DNA of 13,442 nucleotides from an uncultured Eubacteriales bacterium. Its GTDB lineage: Bacteria; Bacillota; Clostridia; Oscillospirales; UBA644. The notes below the pieces were generated by a model. It made no database searches and was not told the DNA's origin. It worked only from the letters and a program-made list of their open reading frames with translations. Shown here piece by piece: positions 1-5,329 of the stretch (within the stretch, counting starts at the first letter, position 1; each line of letters starts with the position of its first letter). The DNA lies in contig CAKSQP010000031.1 of NCBI GenBank assembly GCA_934486965.1, forward strand, positions 1 through 13,442. The letters are read 5' to 3'. The position numbers were made by a program, and so were the translations under genes.

Positions 1-11
1 TTTATTCAGAT

Positions 12-88
12 GAAGGCATAGCTCAGTTGGTTAGAGTACCTGCTTGACATGCAGGGGGTCGGTGGTTCAAGTCCACTTGTCTTCACCA
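12..88 (+). tRNA. tRNA-Val (anticodon GAC)
   Basis: A full cloverleaf can be folded. The acceptor arm GAAGGCA pairs with TGTCTTC with one G-U pair. The D arm is GCTC/GAGT, the anticodon stem CCTGC/GCAGG encloses the loop TTGACAT, and the T arm is GGTGG/CCACT around TTCAAGT. Anticodon GAC reads the valine codons GUC and GUU. The discriminator base A and the CCA end are encoded in the DNA. Only 11 bases lie upstream in the window, so the promoter, and any tRNA genes before it, are out of view. Confidence 0.96.
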
Positions 89-90
89 TA

Positions 91-118
91 AAAAGCACTT
101 GCAGGCGCAAGTGCTTTT
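91..118 (+). terminator. Intrinsic terminator after tRNA-Val
   Basis: The arms AAAAGCACTTG (91-101) and CAAGTGCTTTT (108-118) pair perfectly over 11 bp, with an extra C-G pair closing a 4-base loop. The right arm runs into six T residues (115-120). It starts 2 bases after the tRNA CCA and ends 37 bases before the next start codon. That gene therefore has no obvious promoter of its own unless it lies within or before this hairpin. Confidence 0.9.
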
Positions 119-155
119 TTAATGAAGTTTTGGGGAGAATTCGGAGGATTGGGCA

Positions 156-938
156 ATGGCGTCTGATATCTGTGAAAAGAAAGTAGATCCTGACAGACTT
201 TTGAATTTTGTCTGCGAACTCGGAATACGGCTTATAAGAAACGGTGCGGAAATTTACAGGGTAGAGGAGTCTATTTCCCGCGTTATTCACGCTTACGGAT
301 ATCCTGATTCCGAAGTTTTTGCAATTCCGTCGTTTATCGTAACAAATATCCTTGCCGACGGGAAGAATTACAGCAAAATGGTCAAAGTCAGGACTGCCGG
401 AAATAATCTTGACAGACTTACGGGAATAAACGATCTCTGCAGAAAAATATGCAGTGAAGATATTCCGATAGACGAAGCCGAAAAAAGACTTCGTGCAATA
501 GTTGCGAAAAAGACTTATCCGACTGTACTGAGTTACGCCGCATACGGAGCCGTCGCCGCATTCTTCACTCTTTTTTACGGCGGAAGTGCCCTTGACGCCG
601 TCATTTCGTTCTTTTCGGGACTTGTCGTAAAATTTGTTGTTTCGGGAACGAAAAAACTGAAAGTAAACGTTTTCTTTTCGAATATCGCCGCAAGCGCTCT
701 TCTCGCGGTCGTTCCGACGCTTTTAAGTTATCTTACTTCGGATATTCACCTTGATAAAATAATAATCGGCGCGATAATGCTCCTCGTTCCGGGAATCGCT
801 ATAATGAATGTTGTCCGTGATATCCTTGCGGGGGATATGCTTACCGCAGTTACGAAATTTGCCGAGGCGATGCTCGTCGCCGTAGGTATTGCAATCGGTA
901 TCGCCATTCCGATCGCAGGTTTCAGACTTATATTTTAG
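156..938 (+). CDS. Threonine/serine exporter family protein, ThrE_1 (YjjP-like) subunit
   Basis: This is a 260-residue membrane protein of the split ThrE family (DUF1212/PF06738 type). Residues 1-115 are a soluble N-terminal domain with the family-like stretch RLIRNGAEIYRVEESISRV (25-43). About five hydrophobic segments follow (roughly 121-141, 143-163, 170-192, 200-220, 236-256). The conserved-looking VPGIAIMNVVRDILAGD (211-227) lies between the last two. Characterised relatives export threonine and serine (corynebacterial ThrE, a single chain) or succinate (E. coli YjjP with YjjB), so the substrate here cannot be named. The ATG at 156 has GGAGG at 143-147, 8 bases upstream. The partner subunit starts 12 bases after the stop, so the two are an operon and probably form one transporter. 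Confidence 0.85.
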   Translation: MASDICEKKVDPDRLLNFVCELGIRLIRNGAEIYRVEESISRVIHAYGYPDSEVFAIPSFIVTNILADGKNYSKMVKVRTAGNNLDRLTGINDLCRKICSEDIPIDEAEKRLRAIVAKKTYPTVLSYAAYGAVAAFFTLFYGGSALDAVISFFSGLVVKFVVSGTKKLKVNVFFSNIAASALLAVVPTLLSYLTSDIHLDKIIIGAIMLLVPGIAIMNVVRDILAGDMLTAVTKFAEAMLVAVGIAIGIAIPIAGFRLIF

Positions 939-950
939 GAGGGAAATGTA

Positions 951-1409
951 ATGACTTTGGCTGATTTCCTTCCTTGTATTTTCGCTCTTGTCGGCTGTGC
1001 GGCTTTTTCCGTTGTTTTTGAGATAAGAGACATAAAAATGCTTCTTTCGGCAAGTTTCTGCGGTTTTGTTTCGTGGCTTGTTTTTACCGTTTGTTCCTTT
1101 GTCGGAAAGGGAATATGGGCTGACACGATAAGATATTTTATTGCAACGGTCGCGGTTGCGGTATTCGCCGAAATTTTTGCGAGGGTACATAAAGCGCCGG
1201 CGACCCTATTCCTTATAATAGGAATAATCCCTCTTGTACCCGGCGGCGGTATTTATTACACAATGGAAGCGCTGATAAACGGCGATATGCAGTTGTTTGT
1301 CTATAAAGGACTTTCGACGGGAGCGTGCGCAGGTGCGATAGCAGTCGGCTGTTCGATGGTATCATCGTCGGTCAGAATGATAACCGCGGCAATAAGAAAT
1401 GAAAAATAA
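951..1409 (+). CDS. Threonine/serine exporter family protein, ThrE_2 (YjjB-like) subunit
   Basis: This 152-residue integral membrane protein matches the ThrE_2/DUF3815 (PF12821) half of the split exporter. It has about four to five hydrophobic segments. The motif IPLVPGGGIYYTMEALINGD (near residues 95-114) mirrors the VPG...GD motif of the upstream subunit, as expected if both halves descend from one repeat. The ATG at 951 follows an AGGAGGG ribosome site (937-943) that overlaps the upstream stop codon, so translation is probably coupled. In single-chain ThrE proteins the two parts are fused; here they are separate genes, as in YjjP/YjjB. A hairpin at 1414-1444 ends the operon. Confidence 0.85.
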   Translation: MTLADFLPCIFALVGCAAFSVVFEIRDIKMLLSASFCGFVSWLVFTVCSFVGKGIWADTIRYFIATVAVAVFAEIFARVHKAPATLFLIIGIIPLVPGGGIYYTMEALINGDMQLFVYKGLSTGACAGAIAVGCSMVSSSVRMITAAIRNEK

Positions 1410-1413
1410 AAAG

Positions 1414-1444
1414 ATGAGAGTCGATAAAATTTATCGGCGCTCAT
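1414..1444. terminator. Bidirectional hairpin between convergent genes
   Basis: ATGAG/CTCAT and CGATAAA/TTTATCG pair on either side of an A-G mismatch and a G-U pair, giving a stem of about 14 bp with a very short loop. Read on the minus strand, the hairpin is followed by CTTTTTATTTTT, a good U-tract for ending the regulator transcript. On the plus strand no long T-run follows, so termination of the exporter operon may be weaker. It lies in the 59 bases between the two convergent stops. Confidence 0.65.
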
Positions 1445-1468
1445 GTTTCATGTTTATTGACCCTGTTT

Positions 1469-2173
1469 TTATTTCTGTTTTCTGTATTCAGTCGGCAGTT
1501 TACCGTATGTTTCCTTGAATGCGGCGGCGAACCTGCTCTGGCTCTCGTAACCTACCGCGTTTGCGACGGCTGCGATGTCATCGTTCGTATTAAGAAGCAT
1601 TGCGGCGGCGGCTTCCATTCTGTGCTGTTTCATGTGTGCGGCAATTGACATTCCGTAAACCTTTTTGAATTCGTTTTTCAGGGTCGTTGTGTTCATAAGA
1701 AAAACTTTTGCGAGTTCTTCTATTGTTATTCTTTCGGAAAGATGTTCGACCATATAGTTATGGACGTTTCGTATTATTTCCGCCTGTGCCGCCTCGAAAT
1801 CGACTGCCGCTTCGGGGCAGGCGATCTGCATAACTCGCTCTACTATTTCGTGGAGCATTCGTATCTGCTCGGTGTCTGCGGCACTGTAATAAACTTCTTT
1901 ACCCTCTCTTCGGCTTGTTAAAAGTCCGCTTTCCGTCAGTGATTTCAGATGATGGGAGACCGCGGGGCTCGTCATATCGAGCATTGCCGCAATATTGATA
2001 ACACATTCTTCCTGATGGCTTAAAAGCCAGAACATTCTAACTCTGACGGGGTCGCTCAACTGTCTGAAGATATCGGATACCGCAGTAAAACTCCGTATAT
2101 CCGAAAGTTGTTTGTGTATATTTTCGGCGTTTCGCAGTTTGCCGTGGTCATGCGGAAGTCTGAAATCCGACAT
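1469..2173 (-). CDS. ArsR-type / AraC-type fusion transcriptional regulator (metal-responsive)
   Basis: The 234-residue protein joins two DNA-binding domains. Residues 25-120 are an ArsR-type winged helix: DPVRVRMFWLL (41-51), recognition helix TSPAVSHHLKSLTESGLL (68-85), then the wing EGKEVYYSA. Residues 130-232 are a complete AraC-type double HTH, with ITIEELAKVF (149-158), LKNEFKKVYG (165-174) and IAAVANAVGYESQSRFAAAFK (200-220). Possible metal ligands are Cys57, in the ArsR position EEC, Cys119 after the ArsR helices, and His8/His10 near the N terminus. The actual site is not proved. It is divergent from the HMA protein and P1B ATPase, so it probably represses them and itself until metal binds. 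The ATG is preceded by AAGGAG on the minus strand. A full AraC domain on an ArsR protein is unusual compared with the common ~110-residue ArsR repressor. Confidence 0.85.
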   Translation of the reverse strand: MSDFRLPHDHGKLRNAENIHKQLSDIRSFTAVSDIFRQLSDPVRVRMFWLLSHQEECVINIAAMLDMTSPAVSHHLKSLTESGLLTSRREGKEVYYSAADTEQIRMLHEIVERVMQIACPEAAVDFEAAQAEIIRNVHNYMVEHLSERITIEELAKVFLMNTTTLKNEFKKVYGMSIAAHMKQHRMEAAAAMLLNTNDDIAAVANAVGYESQSRFAAAFKETYGKLPTEYRKQK

Positions 2174-2185
2174 TTTTTATCTCCT

Positions 2186-2220
2186 TTCGCCGTTTCGGAA
2201 ATTCGGTTCGCCTTTTCGGA
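2186..2220. repeat. 14-bp direct repeat, 21-bp period, in the regulator leader
   Basis: TTCGCCGTTTCGGA (2186-2199) and TTCGCCTTTTCGGA (2207-2220) differ at one base of 14. Their starts are 21 bp apart, two helical turns. They lie between the minus-strand promoter and the regulator's ribosome site, so in its 5' leader. A same-face pair is a plausible site for an AraC-type domain, but this is inference. Confidence 0.5.
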
Positions 2221-2239
2221 CATAGGTTCGTGAAAAGAC

Positions 2240-2268
2240 TTGATTTTCTTCTTTTTTCATATTATACT
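2240..2268 (+). promoter_or_regulatory. Sigma-A type promoter for HMA protein and P-type ATPase
   Basis: TTGATT (2240-2245), a 17-bp spacer and TATACT (2263-2268) match the vegetative promoter pattern. Transcription would begin near 2275, about 44 bases before the HMA start codon. The -10 overlaps the -10 of the opposite promoter (ATTATA at 2261-2266), so polymerase cannot occupy both at once. Confidence 0.75.
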
Positions 2269-2289
2269 ACATCCAGAACAATTAAGCAA
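2261..2289 (-). promoter_or_regulatory. Sigma-A type promoter for the ArsR-AraC regulator
   Basis: On the minus strand, TTGCTT (plus 2284-2289), a 17-bp spacer and a perfect TATAAT (plus 2261-2266) form a promoter pointing into the regulator. It leaves a leader of about 80 bases that contains the 14-bp direct repeats. Its -35 lies inside the imperfect palindrome at 2279-2300, which fits autorepression. Confidence 0.75.
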
Positions 2290-2300
2290 GTGTTAAATTG
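2279..2300. promoter_or_regulatory. Candidate ArsR operator (imperfect palindrome)
   Basis: The arms CAATTAAGCAA and GTGTTAAATTG form a 22-bp imperfect palindrome in which 8 of 11 positions per half-site are symmetrical. It begins just downstream of the expected plus-strand start and covers the minus-strand -35, so one bound dimer could block both promoters. ArsR-family operators are often AT-rich palindromes of this size. The assignment rests on position and symmetry only. Confidence 0.4.
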
Positions 2301-2318
2301 TATTCGGAGGTATTGAAA

Positions 2319-2537
2319 ATGAAAAAAACTTATAAAATCGAAGTCGACTGTGCAAACTGTGCAAATCTTATGGAAGAAGCAACAAAGAAAACCGCAGGGG
2401 TCGCTTCTGCAACCGTAAATTTCATGATGCAGAAAATGATCGTTGAATTCGAAGAGGGAAGTGACGAGAAAAAAGTAATGAAAGACGTCGTTAAGGCTTG
2501 CAAAAAAGTTGAACCCGACTGCGAGATCGAACTGTAA
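2319..2537 (+). CDS. Small HMA-domain heavy-metal-binding protein
   Basis: The 72-residue protein is a single heavy-metal-associated (HMA) domain of ferredoxin-like fold. The metal-binding CxxC is VDCANC (Cys11 and Cys14), followed by a first helix and the strands SATVNF and KMIVEFEEG. Such proteins act as soluble metallochaperones or as detached N-terminal domains of P1B ATPases. Here the ATPase 21 bases downstream lacks an N-terminal metal-binding domain, so this protein probably supplies it. The ATG at 2319 has CGGAGG (2305-2310) 8 bases upstream. An in-frame TTG at 2298 lies before that ribosome site and is not the start. Confidence 0.88.
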   Translation: MKKTYKIEVDCANCANLMEEATKKTAGVASATVNFMMQKMIVEFEEGSDEKKVMKDVVKACKKVEPDCEIEL

Positions 2538-2558
2538 ATCTTTTAAGGAGAAAAGACC

Positions 2559-3482
2559 ATGACAAAAAAACAGAAAAAGGTTCTTATAAGAATAATAATA
2601 ACCGCTGTAATGCTTATAGGTCTGAAATTTATCCCGATAACCGGAATTCCGCAGTTGATAGCGTATCTTGCCGCATACATAGTAATCGGATACGATATTC
2701 TTAAAAAAGCGGGCAGGGGAATACTCAACGGTCAGGCTTTTGATGAAAATTTCCTTATGGCGGTCGCGACGGTAGGCGCGTTCGTTATTGCGGTCTGGAC
2801 GCAGAGCGGCGAATATGTCGAAGGCATTGCCGTTATGCTGTTTTATCAGATCGGCGAACTCTTCCAGAGTTATGCCGTCGGAAAGAGCCGTAAGAATATA
2901 ACGTCCCTTATGGATATCCGCCCCGACTATGCAAATATTGAAGAAAACGGCGAACTTAAAAAGGTAGACCCCGAAGAAGTTCCCGTCGGAAGCACTATCG
3001 TCGTTCAGCCGGGCGAAAAAGTTCCTCTTGACGGCGTTGTCGTTGACGGCACGTCAACTCTTAACACAAGCGCCCTTACGGGAGAGAGCCTGCCGCGAGA
3101 TGTCGGAGAACAGGACGAAATTATAAGCGGCTGTGTAAATATGAGCGGCGTTCTCAAAATCAGAACGACAAAAGAATTCGGCGATTCCACCGTTTCGAAA
3201 ATTCTTGATCTTGTCGAAATCCGAGGCGTTTATTTCCCGTTTCGCAAGAATTTATACGCCCGTTGTCTGTATTTCGGCGTTTGTTCTCGGTATCTTTTTC
3301 CCACTCGTACGTCTTCTTTTCGGAATGACGCCCGATTGGGTAGACTGGATATACCGTGCGCTGACCTTCCTTGTTGTAAGTTGTCCCTGTGCGCTGGTTA
3401 TCAGTATCCCTTTGAGTTTCTTTGCGGGAATAGGCGGCTCAAGCAAAGAAGGCGTCCTTATAAAAGGTTCGAACTATCTTGA
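2559..3482 (+). CDS. P1B ATPase N-terminal fragment (actuator half), frameshifted
   Basis: This 307-codon frame matches the ATPase family for its first 220 residues. It has hydrophobic N-terminal membrane segments (about 9-45 and 66-105), then the actuator domain with TGES at 174-177. After LVE (218-220) the reading leaves the family frame and yields 87 unrelated residues before a stop at 3482. AAGGAG at 2545-2550 serves the ATG. It lacks the CPC metal site and the phosphorylation domain, so it cannot transport by itself. Confidence 0.7.
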   Translation: MTKKQKKVLIRIIITAVMLIGLKFIPITGIPQLIAYLAAYIVIGYDILKKAGRGILNGQAFDENFLMAVATVGAFVIAVWTQSGEYVEGIAVMLFYQIGELFQSYAVGKSRKNITSLMDIRPDYANIEENGELKKVDPEEVPVGSTIVVQPGEKVPLDGVVVDGTSTLNTSALTGESLPRDVGEQDEIISGCVNMSGVLKIRTTKEFGDSTVSKILDLVEIRGVYFPFRKNLYARCLYFGVCSRYLFPTRTSSFRNDARLGRLDIPCADLPCCKLSLCAGYQYPFEFLCGNRRLKQRRRPYKRFELS

Positions 3483-4410
3483 AGCCCTTTCCGCCGCGGA
3501 ATATATCGTTTTTGATAAAACGGGGACCCTGACAAAAGGCGTTTTCGAAGTTACGGCGGTTCACCATAACGAAATAGATAAAGATAAAATTCTTGAATAT
3601 GCAGCGCTTGCGGAATGTGCGTCGTCGCACCCGATAAGCAAGAGTCTGCAAAAGGCTTACGGAAAGCATATCGACCGCAGAAGAGTTTCCGATATCGAAG
3701 AAATCAGCGGACACGGAATAACCGCGACCGTCGACGGGCACAGCGTTGCGGTCGGCAACGGCAAACTCATGTCAAAACTCGGCGTTCAGTGCATCGAATG
3801 TCACAGCGTAGGGACGATAATCCATGTTGCCGTTGACGGGAAATATGTCGGACATATCGTAATTTCCGATATTATCAAACCCCATTCGAAAGAAGCGATC
3901 GCGGAACTTAAAAAAGCAGGTGTAAAGAAGACCGTTATGCTTACGGGCGACGCAAAGGCTGTTGCCGAAAAGGTCGCCGCAGAACTCGGAGTAGACGAGG
4001 TCAGAAGCGAACTTCTTCCTGCCGATAAGGTTGCGGAAGTCGAAAAACTGATGAACGAAAAAGACGAAAAGGGCAAACTTGCGTTTGTCGGAGACGGTAT
4101 AAACGACGCCCCTGTTCTTACCCGTGCGGATATAGGAATCGCAATGGGCGCTATGGGCTCCGACGCCGCAATCGAGGCGGCAGACGTTGTTTTGATGGAC
4201 GACGATCCCGAACAGATAGTAAAAGCGGTCAAGATATCGAGAAAATGTATCCGTATCGTCCGCGAGAATATTATCCTTTCGCTGGTGGTCAAGTTTGCCT
4301 GCCTTGCGCTTACGGCGGTAGGTCTTGCGAATATGTGGGCGGCAATTTTTGCCGACGTCGGAGTTATGATAATAGCGGTTCTTAACGCGATAAGGGCTCT
4401 GAAATATTAA
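3205..4410 (+). CDS. P1B ATPase C-terminal fragment (catalytic half), frameshifted
   Basis: This frame holds, in order, the transmembrane metal site SCPCA (59-63), the phosphorylation site DKTGT (Asp104), the HP motif SSHP (140-143), TGD (247-249), GDGIND (296-301) and the last helix with ADVG (Asp384 here), which corresponds to the Zn-ligand helix of ZntA-type pumps. Counting starts at the TTG at 3205; genuine family sequence begins at about residue 4. No ribosome site precedes that TTG, so this half is probably not translated independently. All catalytic motifs are intact, which suggests the break is recent. Confidence 0.65.
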   Translation: MILSKSEAFISRFARIYTPVVCISAFVLGIFFPLVRLLFGMTPDWVDWIYRALTFLVVSCPCALVISIPLSFFAGIGGSSKEGVLIKGSNYLEALSAAEYIVFDKTGTLTKGVFEVTAVHHNEIDKDKILEYAALAECASSHPISKSLQKAYGKHIDRRRVSDIEEISGHGITATVDGHSVAVGNGKLMSKLGVQCIECHSVGTIIHVAVDGKYVGHIVISDIIKPHSKEAIAELKKAGVKKTVMLTGDAKAVAEKVAAELGVDEVRSELLPADKVAEVEKLMNEKDEKGKLAFVGDGINDAPVLTRADIGIAMGAMGSDAAIEAADVVLMDDDPEQIVKAVKISRKCIRIVRENIILSLVVKFACLALTAVGLANMWAAIFADVGVMIIAVLNAIRALKY

Positions 4411-4416
4411 AATTAA

Positions 4417-4444
4417 AAGGCTGACGGGAAAACCTGTCAGCCTT
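4417..4444. terminator. Strong bidirectional terminator
   Basis: AAGGCTGACGGG and CCTGTCAGCCTT pair over 12 bp with one G-U pair and an AAAA loop. On the minus strand it is followed by TTAATTTTAA beyond the T-ending arm. On the plus strand GAATTTTA follows. It sits 6 bases after the ATPase stop and 5 bases after the minus-strand stop of the SpoIIQ-like gene, so it serves both. Confidence 0.85.
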
Positions 4445-4449
4445 GAATT

Positions 4450-5157
4450 TTACTGTGATATTTTTTCTGCCGGATCAATATACTTGCCGTTATCGAGCAT
4501 TGCAAAATGCAGCATATTTTTACCGTCATATTTCTCCGAAACCGCGCTTTTGCCTGAAAGACCTATTATCTGTCCGCCTTTTACTTCGTCGCCGGTCTTT
4601 ACGGTCGGCGATTCGGCAAGCGACTGATATACGGTCTTTATTCCGTCTCCGTGATCGATGAGAACGGTGACTCCCATAAGTCCGTCTGTATAAACATCTT
4701 CGATTTTTCCGTCAGCCGCTGCTTTTACTTCAAAAGGTTCGCTGTCGACATAATCTATTGCCTGATGAGTCCGCCAGTCTGCAAGTACGTCCGAAAAAAC
4801 GGGAGTTGTTCCCGAATAATTGCAGGCGATCTCTTTTTCACACGGATAAACAAAGACCGTCGGTTTTTTCTCTTCTTTTTCTCCGGCATTCCCGCCGTTT
4901 CCCGTATTGCTGTTTACGGCGGAATTTTCATTGTCTTCGACTTTTACCGTCTGATCTTTTTTTATGTCGTCAGACTGTTCATTCCCCGTATATTTGTTGT
5001 CCGTCACCTGCGACGGGGGATCGGTTTCTGCTTTTTCCTTGTTCATAACGGCGGCAGCGCCTGAAATCAGGACAAGCAAAAAACTTATTGCTAAAATTAT
5101 GATAAGAGTCGAGCGTGTTTCGGAGTTTTTCTCCGTTTTTCTGAATTTTGAAGGCAT
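4450..5157 (-). CDS. spoIIQ: SpoIIQ-like M23 (LytM-fold) sporulation protein
   Basis: The 235-residue protein has a short basic cytoplasmic tail, one membrane helix (about 18-38), a polar Asp/Glu/Asn-rich linker (40-98) and an extracytoplasmic M23/LytM domain (about 100-235). SpoIIQ is made in the forespore and pairs with SpoIIIAH across the septum during engulfment. Matching features are SDVLADWRTHQAIDY (122-136), TVYQSL, GQIIGLSGKSA and LHFAM. The Zn ligands His131, Asp135 and His217 are present. The first His of the HxH motif is Met215 and the His of YxHL is Ser179, so hydrolase activity is doubtful. The ATG at 5157 has AGGAG 7 bases upstream. A GTG at 5184 lies at the expected transcription start and has no good ribosome site. 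A sigma-F promoter lies just upstream. A general M23 lipoprotein-like hydrolase is the alternative. Confidence 0.82.
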   Translation of the reverse strand: MPSKFRKTEKNSETRSTLIIILAISFLLVLISGAAAVMNKEKAETDPPSQVTDNKYTGNEQSDDIKKDQTVKVEDNENSAVNSNTGNGGNAGEKEEKKPTVFVYPCEKEIACNYSGTTPVFSDVLADWRTHQAIDYVDSEPFEVKAAADGKIEDVYTDGLMGVTVLIDHGDGIKTVYQSLAESPTVKTGDEVKGGQIIGLSGKSAVSEKYDGKNMLHFAMLDNGKYIDPAEKISQ

Positions 5158-5187
5158 ACTAACACTCCTTTGCAGAGATTTCACTGT

Positions 5188-5217
5188 TAGTTTTACCTTA
5201 TTTTTTTTGTTTTATAC
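5188..5217 (-). promoter_or_regulatory. Forespore sigma-F promoter of the spoIIQ-like gene
   Basis: On the minus strand the -35 GTATA (plus 5213-5217), a 15-base spacer and the -10 GGTAAAACTA (plus 5188-5197) match the sigma-F pattern GYATA / GGnnAnAHTR at every defined position. Transcription would start near 5181, about 25 bases before the ATG at 5157. Bacillus spoIIQ is itself a classic sigma-F gene, so promoter and product support one another. Sigma-G shares a similar -35, so overlap with late forespore control is possible. Confidence 0.75.
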
Positions 5218-5282
5218 GAAATTGTATAATTTACTTACAAAAGACGGCAGAGAACAGGACAGAATCAGACCGTTATCCGATA

Positions 5283-5288
5283 TATAAT
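5283..5288 (+). promoter_or_regulatory. Possible -10 element before the 303-residue protein
   Basis: A perfect TATAAT stands 41 bases before the start codon at 5330, but no good -35 is seen at 17 bases (CAGAAT). An 8-bp palindrome GCAGCTGC (5295-5302) lies where transcription would begin and could bind a regulator. It is a weak call. Confidence 0.35.
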
Positions 5289-5329
5289 AGGTTTGCAGCT
5301 GCTAAAAAAAGAAAGGAATAAATATAAAA

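Larger units (their letters stand above)
2559..4410 (+). pseudogene. Zn/Cd/Pb-type P1B ATPase, disrupted by frameshifting deletion
   Basis: Two overlapping frames together encode one heavy-metal-translocating P-type ATPase. The first (2559 to about 3218) ends the family-like part at KILDLVE. The second resumes as SKSEAFISRFARIYTP from 3214. Relatives usually have about six more residues at this junction. The frame offset fits a loss of 3n+2 bases, and 23 bases between two TCGAA copies would explain both facts. The restored protein would be about 625 residues, normal for a P1B ATPase without its own metal-binding domain. The motif CPC, together with ADVG in the last membrane helix, points to Zn, Cd or Pb rather than copper. 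A real mutation, a mixed population or an assembly error are all possible; as read, no full-length pump is made. Confidence 0.8.

Noticed and set aside
6..290. Minus-strand 94-residue frame with SGLEPPTPCMSSRYSNQLSY near its end
   Set aside because: It is antisense to the tRNA and its terminator; this peptide string is a familiar false translation of tRNA genes.
723..1190. Minus-strand 155-residue frame across the exporter genes
   Set aside because: It overlaps two convincing membrane proteins on the other strand; it is very Lys/Arg/Asn-rich and typical of a shadow frame.
2298..2318. TTG 2298 as start of the HMA protein
   Set aside because: It lies upstream of the GGAGG that serves the ATG at 2319, and would add seven residues foreign to HMA proteins.
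3195..3482. Programmed ribosomal frameshift in the ATPase
   Set aside because: Shifting frames would still leave about six family residues missing at the junction, and no recoding structure was seen; a deletion explains both.
3801..4292. Minus-strand 163-residue Ser/Thr/Ile-rich frame
   Set aside because: It is antisense to the ATPase catalytic domain; its composition mirrors the GAC/GAA-rich codons of the coding strand.
5155..5184. GTG 5184 as start of the SpoIIQ-like protein
   Set aside because: It sits at the expected sigma-F transcription start and has no good ribosome site, while ATG 5157 has AGGAG at 7 bases.
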